15,173 nucleotides of DNA from Acidobacteriota bacterium. Its GTDB lineage: Bacteria > Acidobacteriota > HRBIN11. Positions 6,636-12,208 of this stretch are shown piece by piece. The DNA is taken from positions 1-15,173 of the forward strand of contig JAUQPV010000033.1 in NCBI GenBank assembly GCA_030550225.1, in the 5' to 3' direction. The translations under genes and the position numbers were made by a program. Below the pieces are notes generated by a model. The model had not been told where the DNA came from and made no database searches. It saw only the letters and a list, made by a program, of their open reading frames with translations. Every line of letters begins with the position of its first letter. The stretch's first letter is position 1.

Positions 6636-7955
6636 ATGGGGAAGGGCCATCGTCAACGTCTTGATGCTCGTCCCGGCGCTCTGACGTCACCTCATCACTC
6701 CGTCACTCCGCCACCCCGCCACCCCGTCACCCCATTTCGTATTGCCGTCGTGACCCCATTTCTCGATAAACGGCACGGGACCGAGCGACATACGGCTGAG
6801 GCGGTGGAGCGGCTGGCTCGGGATTATGGCTATGAGGTCCATATCTACAGCCAGCGGGTAGAAGATGTGGCTCAAGGACAGGGTGCGGGGGCCGTTGGCC
6901 GCATCATCTGGCACAAAATTCCTGATATCCCGGGCCCCTACCTCGGCCGGTACCTCTGGTGGTTTGTGGCCAATCACCTGTGGCGCCGATGGGACCGGTG
7001 GGTCCGGGGCCTTCGGTATGACCTCACCTTTTCGCCGGGCATTAACTGTCTGGATGCCGATGTGATCTCGGTCCACATCGTATTCGCCGAGTTCTATCGC
7101 CAGACCCGAGATGAGCTGGCATTTCGCCGGAATCCACTGCGTTTTTGGCCCCGGCTTCTTCACCGGCGTCTTTACTATCGCATGATCATCGCCCTGGAAC
7201 GGTGGGTCTACCGAAGACCCAAGGTCTGGCTCCTTCCAATTTCTCGAAAAGTGGTCGATGACCTTCGGCGGTTTTACGACTCGAAGGGCTGTATATCGGT
7301 CGTCTATCATGGCGTGGACCCGAAGCAGTTCCATCCGGAGGTCCGGACTCGACTCCGGGAGACGGCGCGGCAAGCTCTGCGGTTGCCGGCGGATGCCTTC
7401 GTCCTGCTCCTCATCGGCAACGATTGGAAGAAAAAGGGCCTCCCGTGTCTGCTGGAGGCCATGGGACGGCTTCGGGATAGGCGACTCCGGCTTCTGGTCG
7501 TCGGGCGAGACGACCGGGCACCCTTCGAGGCGGCGTTGGCCCGCTACGAATTGAACGACCGAGTCCACTTCCTGCCTCCGCGCCCCGACGTGGAATTTTA
7601 CTATGCGGCCGCCGATACCTATGTGGCACCTTCGCTGGAAGACGCCTTCGCCCTGCCGGTGGCCGAGGCGATGGCCTGCGGGCTTCCGGTGATTGTAAGT
7701 AGCCACGCGGGTGCCAGCGAGATCGTGACCGACGGGGTCGACGGCCTCATCCTGAAGGACCCCCGGAATCCAGAGGAGCTGGCTGCCCTCATCCGGCGGG
7801 TGTACGAGGACCCCGAACTGCGGACCCGTTTGGCGAGCCAGGCGCCTCGGACGGCCCTGGCCTACACGTGGGATCGGGCCGCCGAGGCCCTGCATCGAGT
7901 CCTTCAAGAGTTCATCCAAGCCCGGCGAGGCCGCATTCCAGATATCTCCGATTGA
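6636..7955 (+). CDS. Glycosyltransferase family 4 with repeat-coded N-terminus
   Basis: From ATG 6636 the protein is 439 residues. The GT4 core starts only at residue 35 (RIAVVTPFLDKRHGTERH), then SVVYHGVD (221-228), LLIGNDWKKKGLPCLLEA (258-275), VVGRDD (288-293) and D336-AFALPVA-E344 with AMACGLPVIVS; the first acidic residue of the EX7E motif is Asp, preceded by Glu. It is inferred to be a sugar transferase of the same glycan pathway. Residues 17-33 (rich in His, Pro, Thr and Val) are coded by an octamer tandem repeat. There is no in-frame ATG between 6636 and the core; the only other candidates are CTG 6681, ATT 6741 and GTG 6750, and the last would remove part of strand 1. The true start is therefore uncertain. 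The function call is firm. Confidence 0.88.
   Translation: MGKGHRQRLDARPGALTSPHHSVTPPPRHPVTPFRIAVVTPFLDKRHGTERHTAEAVERLARDYGYEVHIYSQRVEDVAQGQGAGAVGRIIWHKIPDIPGPYLGRYLWWFVANHLWRRWDRWVRGLRYDLTFSPGINCLDADVISVHIVFAEFYRQTRDELAFRRNPLRFWPRLLHRRLYYRMIIALERWVYRRPKVWLLPISRKVVDDLRRFYDSKGCISVVYHGVDPKQFHPEVRTRLRETARQALRLPADAFVLLLIGNDWKKKGLPCLLEAMGRLRDRRLRLLVVGRDDRAPFEAALARYELNDRVHFLPPRPDVEFYYAAADTYVAPSLEDAFALPVAEAMACGLPVIVSSHAGASEIVTDGVDGLILKDPRNPEELAALIRRVYEDPELRTRLASQAPRTALAYTWDRAAEALHRVLQEFIQARRGRIPDISD
6685..6732 (-). repeat. Octamer tandem repeat inside coding sequence (complement)
   Basis: Six uninterrupted octamers, CGTCACCT, CATCACTC, CGTCACTC, CGCCACCC, CGCCACCC and CGTCACCC, stand directly before the first conserved strand of the glycosyltransferase. 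This is the longest tract of the TGACGRRG family in the window, in complement orientation as at 854-877, where it also precedes a GT4 gene. Confidence 0.75.
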
Positions 7956-7981
7956 TGGTCCCGCAGAGGCGCGGAGCATCC

Positions 7982-8006
7982 AACCTTCTCTCAGAGGGAG
8001 AGGGTT
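7982..8006. repeat. REP-like palindrome, second copy
   Basis: AACCTTCTCTC pairs with GGGAGAGGGTT around an AGA loop; two G-T pairs keep the stem at 11 bp. It matches the 3211-3233 palindrome in stem sequence and loop size. It lies between two glycosyltransferase genes and overlaps a possible upstream TTG start (8005) of the second, which I therefore reject. Confidence 0.6.
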
Positions 8007-8021
8007 GAGTGCTTCTTCTCT

Positions 8022-8060
8022 TAAGTCATTCCATGAAAGGCTAAGTTATTCCATGCAAAG
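8022..8060 (+). repeat. 20-bp-period direct repeat upstream of GT4
   Basis: TAAGTCATTCCATGAAAGG (8022-8040) and TAAGTTATTCCATGCAAAG (8042-8060) agree at 16 of 19 positions with a period of 20, about two helical turns. The second copy also starts a small hairpin, TTCCA with TGGAA. It lies 41 bases before GTG 8101. An operator or promoter-related site is possible but unproven. Confidence 0.45.
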
Positions 8061-8100
8061 TGGAATACCCAAATGCGGTGAGGGTGAGACAAGGGGACGA

Positions 8101-9234
8101 GTGGTGATTCAGGTCGTCTCTGCCATCTCCGTCGAAGCCTCCGGGCCGGCGTATAGCGTGCGTCGGCTCTGCGAGGCGGTGCGGGAGGCCGGGGTGGAAG
8201 TGGGCCTCGCGGCGCTCGACTGGTCCCCCATGGATGGCGTGCCGGAGTATGCGCGGCTGTTTCCGCTGGGGATGGGGCCAAGGCGGATCGGGCGGTCACC
8301 GGCACTGGCGCGGTGGCTGAGGGAGGAAGCCAGGGCCGGGCGGATCGGGCTGTTGCACAACCACGGGCTTTGGATGATGCCGAATGTGTATCCGGGATGG
8401 GTGGCGCGCCGCTTCGAGCTGCCGTACGTGGTCTCGGCACGGGGAACGCTGGGGGAGTGGCCCTTTCACAGCGGCTCGCCAGTCAAGCGAGTCTTTTGGC
8501 CGCTCGTCCAGAAGCCGGCGCTCTCAGCCGTCACGTGCTGGCATGCGACAAGCCAGGCCGAGTACGAGGACATCCGCCGAATGGGCTTTCGGCAGCCGGT
8601 GGCGGTGATCCCCAACGGGATGGACTTGCCGCCGCTTCTCCCGAAGGAATTCCGCCAGCCGCGCACGCTCCTCTATCTGGGTCGTCTCCATCCCAAAAAG
8701 GGGCTGGATTGGTTACTGCGCGCGTGGGCCGCGGTGGAAGCGCGGTTTCCAGAGTGGCAGTTGCGCATCGTGGGGCCGGACGAGCGCGGCCACCTCGCCG
8801 AGCTTGTGGCCCTGGCCTGTTCTTTGGGGGTAGAACGCGTGACGTTCGCTGGCCCGGTCTACGGTGAGGACAAACGGCGAGCGTACGCCCAGGCCGAGCT
8901 CTTCGTGCTGCCGACGCGGCATGAGAATTTTGGCCTGGTCGTGGCCGAGGCCCTGGCCGCCGGCACGCCGGCTATCGTCACCCGCAATGCACCGTGGAGC
9001 GGTCTCGAGACGCACGGCTGTGGCTGGTGGGTCGAGCCCGGTGTGGATGCCTTGGTGGCTTGCCTGGAGGAGGCACTGGCCTATCCCCCAGAGCGCCTGG
9101 CGGCGATGGGCCAAGCCGGGCGTCGGTGGGTCGAGGCGGAGTTTTCCTGGCCAGCCGTCGGGGCGCGCATGGCGGCCGTGTACCGTTGGCTGCTGGACGG
9201 GTCTCCGAAACCTGCGGACGTGGTCGTGGACTGA
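8101..9234 (+). CDS. Glycosyltransferase family 4
   Basis: With GTG 8101 the protein is 377 residues and starts VIQVVSAISVEASGPAYSVRRL, the first strand and acceptor loop of a GT4 enzyme. Further motifs are LLHNHGLW (84-91), VSARGTLGEW (111-120), VIPNGMD (169-175), LYLGRLHPKKGLDWLLRAW (191-209) and EX7E as E275-NFGLVVA-E283 followed by ALAAGTPAIVT. It is inferred to act in assembly of the same glycan. GTG 8101 has AGGGGA just upstream; a TTG at 8005 would add 32 residues that run through a palindrome and a direct repeat and look non-coding. G+C-rich third positions look higher than in the 889 gene, so a separate origin is possible. The TGA stop overlaps the next ATG by one base. Confidence 0.9.
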   Translation: MVIQVVSAISVEASGPAYSVRRLCEAVREAGVEVGLAALDWSPMDGVPEYARLFPLGMGPRRIGRSPALARWLREEARAGRIGLLHNHGLWMMPNVYPGWVARRFELPYVVSARGTLGEWPFHSGSPVKRVFWPLVQKPALSAVTCWHATSQAEYEDIRRMGFRQPVAVIPNGMDLPPLLPKEFRQPRTLLYLGRLHPKKGLDWLLRAWAAVEARFPEWQLRIVGPDERGHLAELVALACSLGVERVTFAGPVYGEDKRRAYAQAELFVLPTRHENFGLVVAEALAAGTPAIVTRNAPWSGLETHGCGWWVEPGVDALVACLEEALAYPPERLAAMGQAGRRWVEAEFSWPAVGARMAAVYRWLLDGSPKPADVVVD

Positions 9235-10196
9235 TGACCGGAAGTACCGGCATCGTTCAACCGTGTTGCCCGCTCTGCCACGGCGTCCAATTTGCGGCCC
9301 ATCGGTTCTCGCTTCTCCGCTGCATGGGATGCGGGCTGGTCGTGAACCCGGAGATCTTCCGACCCGGCGCCGGGGAGGCGCTCAACAAGGATGCGTTCGG
9401 GGATCAGTGGGAGCCGGAGACGTCGTTCTGGGTGCGATGGTTCGAGAGGTGGAAGAACCGCCGGTATGTCAATACGATCCGGCAGTATGTTCAGGGCGGA
9501 CGGCTCCTGGAAATCGGAGTCGGGAGCGGCCGGTTTCTCGAAGCGGCGCGAGCGGCGGGATTCGAGGTGATGGGCTGCGACATCTCGCCGGCGGTCTGCC
9601 GAAGGGTCGAGGAGCGGATCGGCGTGAGGGTGCATTGCGGACCTGTCGAATCACTACCGGAGCGAGCCTTCGACGTGGTGGCGATGCACCACGTGCTGGA
9701 GCACGTCGAGGATCCGGTCGGCTTTCTCCGCGCCGTGCGCCGCGTACTGGCGCCCCGTGGCGTCGTCCATATCGCGGTGCCGAACATGGCCTGCTGGGAA
9801 GCGCATTTTTCGAGCTGGAATTGCTACCTGCCGTATCACCTTGCCTACTTCGACTGCGATACGCTGGGCCGCGCTGTGAACCAAGCTGGGTTTCTCGTGA
9901 TGTGGAGTACGACCCACGAGAGTTTCTCCACGTGGTTCCTTACGCTGGTGCGAGCCATCCTGCGGGTCAAGCCGGACCATGCGCTCCACATCGCGGCCTC
10001 GATTGGCAGGGTGCCGCGGTGGTGGCCCGTGGTCGAGCATCCGTATCGCCTGGCGATGGTCGTGGCAGGGATTTTCACTTGGCCCCTGCGGGCAGTGCAG
10101 GGTCGACTGGGGCGAGGGGACGAACTCATCGTCGTTGCCAGAAATTTTCGAGAAGATACAGATGGTTCCTATTACTGCGCTTATCGTAACGCGTAA
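9234..10196 (+). CDS. Class I SAM methyltransferase with N-terminal zinc-ribbon-like motif
   Basis: This 320-residue protein begins with two CxxC pairs (C12-P-L-C15 and C30-M-G-C33), a zinc-ribbon-like head common in sugar-modifying methyltransferases of polysaccharide and antibiotic clusters. The SAM site is LLEIGVGSGRFLEAA (91-105), followed by VMGCDISP (112-119) and VVAMHHVLEHVEDPVGFLRAVRRVLAPRG (148-176), then HIAVPN and YHLAYFDCDTLGRAVNQAGF. It starts at ATG 9234, overlapping the previous stop as TGATG, so coupling is likely. The core should end near GDELIVVARN (295-304); the last 16 residues continue into the start of the next gene, giving a 35-base overlap. That tail may be a by-product of a junction. 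The exact substrate is unknown. Confidence 0.87.
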   Translation: MTGSTGIVQPCCPLCHGVQFAAHRFSLLRCMGCGLVVNPEIFRPGAGEALNKDAFGDQWEPETSFWVRWFERWKNRRYVNTIRQYVQGGRLLEIGVGSGRFLEAARAAGFEVMGCDISPAVCRRVEERIGVRVHCGPVESLPERAFDVVAMHHVLEHVEDPVGFLRAVRRVLAPRGVVHIAVPNMACWEAHFSSWNCYLPYHLAYFDCDTLGRAVNQAGFLVMWSTTHESFSTWFLTLVRAILRVKPDHALHIAASIGRVPRWWPVVEHPYRLAMVVAGIFTWPLRAVQGRLGRGDELIVVARNFREDTDGSYYCAYRNA

Positions 10197-11058
10197 TGAG
10201 GAATTGAATATTGAGAAGTGCTTGAAGAGTATAACCGGATGGATCGACCAAATATTTGTCATCGACTCCGAAAGTGAAGACCAGACCGTCGAGATTGCCC
10301 GTCGATATGCTGAAGTATTCCTTCTCCCCTATGAGCACGGACGCATCATCCCCTGGATTTTTCAATGGGGCCTGGACAACCTACCCATCAGGAATGAGTG
10401 GGTCCTCATCCTCGAGGCCGATCAAGAAGTCTCTCCAGAACTCCGGCAGGAGCTTCAAGACCTGTTCGCTCGCCCCGACATCCGGGAAAATGGTTTTTAC
10501 ATCCGGCGTATCCAGGTCTTTCGGGGACGCCGGATACGTTTCGGAGGATATGGCTCGAAGTACTTACTGAAACTATTCCGGCGCTCCGAAGGCCGACTGG
10601 ACCCCTTAGAGGAGGACACCCGCATCTACGTCCGGGGAAGGGTCGGCAAACTTCACGCACCCCTAATCGAATACAATATCAAAGAGCATAATATATTGTT
10701 CTATGTTCAAAAGCACGTACGCTATGCGGAGGCCTTTGCGAAAGAAGAGTTCGAGAGGCGTCGGCAGGGACTCCGCTTCCAGGTCAAGCCCTCCCCCTTC
10801 GGTACGCCTGATCAACGAACCCTCTGGCTCAAGTCCCTGTACTATCGCCTGCCCCTTTACGTCCGTCCCTTCTTGTACTATTTCTACCGTTACTTTTTGC
10901 GCCTGGGGTTTTTGGATGGAAAGGAGGGGTTCATCTTCCACTTCTTGCAGGCCTTTTGGTTCCGACTGCTGGTCGACATCCGGCTGGAGGAGTTAATGCG
11001 GGAGGAGGAGCGGGGGAAGGGGAATAAGGGATGCATAGGGATGAGTAGAGATGAGTAG
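10162..11058 (+). CDS. Glycosyltransferase family 2 (WaaE/KdtX-like)
   Basis: This 298-residue protein has the GT-A (GT2) layout: ITALIVTRNEELNIEKCLKSI (4-24), IFVIDSESEDQT (31-42) and the metal-binding D-x-D-like site LEADQEVSPEL (84-94), followed by FGGYGSKYLLKLFRRSEGR. The pattern resembles WaaE/beta-1,4-glucosyltransferase-like GT2 enzymes that extend lipid-linked glycans. A hydrophobic, tyrosine-rich C-terminal segment (about 222-272) suggests membrane association. ATG 10162 has GAGAAG 6 bases upstream. The early part is visibly richer in A+T than the preceding gene, which suggests a different origin. The last residues (CIGMSRDE) and the stop codon are coded by a 10-bp tandem repeat. Confidence 0.88.
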   Translation: MVPITALIVTRNEELNIEKCLKSITGWIDQIFVIDSESEDQTVEIARRYAEVFLLPYEHGRIIPWIFQWGLDNLPIRNEWVLILEADQEVSPELRQELQDLFARPDIRENGFYIRRIQVFRGRRIRFGGYGSKYLLKLFRRSEGRLDPLEEDTRIYVRGRVGKLHAPLIEYNIKEHNILFYVQKHVRYAEAFAKEEFERRRQGLRFQVKPSPFGTPDQRTLWLKSLYYRLPLYVRPFLYYFYRYFLRLGFLDGKEGFIFHFLQAFWFRLLVDIRLEELMREEERGKGNKGCIGMSRDE

Positions 11059-11131
11059 AGATGAGTAGAGATGCATAGGGATGCGTAGAGATGAGTGGGG
11101 ATGAAGGGGAGATGCGTGGAGATGCGGTGGG
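11031..11131 (+). repeat. 10-bp tandem repeat, about 10 units
   Basis: Units of the type ATGAGTAGAG and ATGCATAGGG run in phase for 11031-11100 (seven exact-length units, three of them identical at 11041-11070). Diverged units continue to 11131, one of them 11 bases long. The stop codon of the GT2 gene lies in the third unit. The following stretch, 11132-11256, shows no gene that I recognise. Confidence 0.85.
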
Positions 11132-11256
11132 CAAAAGGGCGGAAAAGCTCATTCCAGCTTACCGCGGCTCTGACCCGGGATCGAATTGCAGGAGAAACTG
11201 CTTCAGTCTTGTATGCGACCGATTCACCCACCGAAAATGAAATGGTCATGGCGGGG

Positions 11257-11279
11257 TGACGGAAGACGGGGTGACGAAG
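11257..11279 (+). repeat. Octamer repeat tract, TGACGRRG family
   Basis: Units TGACGGAA, GACGGGG (one base short) and TGACGAAG end 3 bases before ATG 11283, filling the position of the ribosome-binding site. Confidence 0.6.
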
Positions 11280-11282
11280 TAG

Positions 11283-11921
11283 ATGGGGCGATGGCTTCGA
11301 TGGGGTGTCGGGTTACTGGCGCTGGCGGCGCTGGTCGCGGTCGGATGGCGTCTCTTTCTGAAGGGACTGGGGTCGTTTTTGGTCGTGGAAGACCGGCTGG
11401 AACCGTCAATCGCTATCGTCGTCTTGAACGGTCACCTGCCCTTTCGGGCCATGGAAGCCGCCGAGCTCTATCGGGCCGGTTGGGCACCCCAGGTCGTCTT
11501 GATCCGGAGCCATCTCTGGCCGGAAGACCGGACCCTCGAGGAACTGGGCATTCACCGACCCCAGGAGTGGGATTGGAGTCGGGAGGTCCTGATCCGGCTG
11601 GGCGTCCCGCCGTCGGCTATTCGGTTCGTAGACGGTCGCCCCCGTACGACGGACGAAGAAGTTCAAGCTATCGCTCGAGCATTTAGCGATAGCGAGCGAC
11701 CCGTCATCATCGTAACGTCCAAATATCACACCCGCCGGGTCCGTATGATGTGGAACGGACTGACAGGTGGGCGGCCTCGGGTCATCGTGCGGGCTACCCG
11801 CTATGACCGGTTCGAACCGAAAGCGTGGTGGCGGGACCGACGGTTTGCCTTAGCGGTCGCCCGGGAGTACCTGGGGCTGTTCCATTACTGGCTCGGCATG
11901 CCTATTGGGGTGACGGAGTGA
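11283..11921 (+). CDS. YdcF/DUF218 family membrane-anchored protein
   Basis: This 212-residue protein has one N-terminal membrane anchor (about 7-26: WGVGLLALAALVAVGWRLFL, preceded by Arg) and then a DUF218 (YdcF/SanA/ElyC-like) domain: SIAIVVLNGHLPFRAMEAAELYRAG (42-66), VVLIRS (71-76), RTTDEEVQAIARAF (121-134) and the family block VIIVTSKYHTRRVRMM (141-156). Proteins of this family act in envelope or polysaccharide biogenesis in ways that are poorly defined, so a role outside the inner membrane in glycan handling is inference. ATG 11283 fits the anchor start, with only a weak ribosome-binding site. The last codons and the TGA stop (11919-11921) are formed by an octamer repeat (TGACGGAG TGAAGTGG). 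A hairpin array follows. Confidence 0.8.
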   Translation: MGRWLRWGVGLLALAALVAVGWRLFLKGLGSFLVVEDRLEPSIAIVVLNGHLPFRAMEAAELYRAGWAPQVVLIRSHLWPEDRTLEELGIHRPQEWDWSREVLIRLGVPPSAIRFVDGRPRTTDEEVQAIARAFSDSERPVIIVTSKYHTRRVRMMWNGLTGGRPRVIVRATRYDRFEPKAWWRDRRFALAVAREYLGLFHYWLGMPIGVTE

Positions 11922-11926
11922 AGTGG
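11911..11926 (+). repeat. Octamer repeat pair at gene end
   Basis: TGACGGAG and TGAAGTGG code for the last residues and stop codon of the YdcF-like gene. This is the seventh location of the TGACGRRG family in the window. Confidence 0.5.
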
Positions 11927-11956
11927 GATGTCCACTGCCGACCTGTCCCTGAAGTG

Positions 11957-12111
11957 GACGCCGGGATGACTGCCGGCTCTGGAAATAGGCACCGGGATAG
12001 CTCCCGGTTCTATAAGGGGGACACCGCCATGACTGGCGGTGTTGGGATGGGATGGACGCCGCCGTCACCGGCGGCGCCAGGACAGGGGGACACCGGCATG
12101 ACTGCTGGTGT
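11957..12111 (+). repeat. Array of five similar hairpins with six-base loops
   Basis: Loops centre near 11968, 11999, 12031, 12066 and 12100, a spacing of 31-35 nt. Stems are GCCGG/CCGGC (11960-11977, with a G-G mismatch at the loop), ACCGGG/CCCGGT (11991-12008), ACACCGCC/GGCGGTGT (12021-12042), CGCCGCCG/CGGCGGCG (12057-12076) and ACACCGGC/GCTGGTGT (12090-12111). The loop is ATGACT in three units, ATAGCT in one and GTCACC in one. Stem bases change in pairs between units, so pairing has been kept. Linkers are G-rich (such as AAGGGGG and GGGATGG). It lies between the YdcF-like gene and the carbamoyltransferase. I do not recognise a named element. Confidence 0.8.
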
Positions 12112-12138
12112 TTTGAAGATGAGGGCCCGCGTTCCGGC

Positions 12139-12176
12139 AGACGGGACGTCTATCCTCCCGCAGGCCGGAGGCCTGC
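12139..12176 (+). repeat. Two adjacent hairpins with GGA loops
   Basis: AGACG-GGA-CGTCT (12139-12151) and GCAGGCC-GGA-GGCCTGC (12160-12176) share the same loop and stand just after the five-hairpin array, 33 bases before the carbamoyltransferase ATG. GCAGGCC-type palindromes are common extragenic repeats in several bacterial phyla. No T-run follows the second hairpin. Confidence 0.6.
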
Positions 12177-12208
12177 TCCTATCTCCCCATCTGCCAACCT
12201 GCTGACCC

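Noticed and set aside
6611..7976. CTCTGCGGTGAA (6619-6630) and CCGCAGAGGCGCGGAG (7961-7975) as copies of one dispersed repeat
   Set aside because: The shared core (CCGCAGAG) is short and could be chance, although similar words are common in intergenic DNA of other bacteria.
6687..7979. 430-residue minus strand frame
   Set aside because: It is antisense to the conserved GT4 gene, arises from G+C-rich codon bias and shows no motif.
8005..8100. TTG 8005 as start of the GT4 gene
   Set aside because: The added residues run through a palindrome and a direct repeat; GTG 8101 has AGGGGA upstream and stands directly before the first strand.
11031..11131. CRISPR-like or origin iteron array
   Set aside because: Units are only 10 bp and adjacent, with no spacers; no replication gene or DnaA boxes are nearby.
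10890..11249. 119-residue minus strand frame over the decamer repeat
   Set aside because: Much of it is translated tandem repeat (STHLYSSL-type text) and antisense to the GT2 end.
11132..11256. tRNA or small gene in the spacer before the YdcF-like gene
   Set aside because: No cloverleaf or conserved T-loop, and no open frame with recognisable content.
11957..12111. CRISPR array (regular 31-35 nt spacing)
   Set aside because: There is no conserved direct repeat separated by unique spacers; the repeated part is a changing palindrome and the linkers are short G-rich text.
11825..12205. 126-residue + strand frame through the hairpin array
   Set aside because: It overlaps the YdcF-like gene in another frame, its translation is low-complexity text from the hairpins, and it has no recognisable domain.
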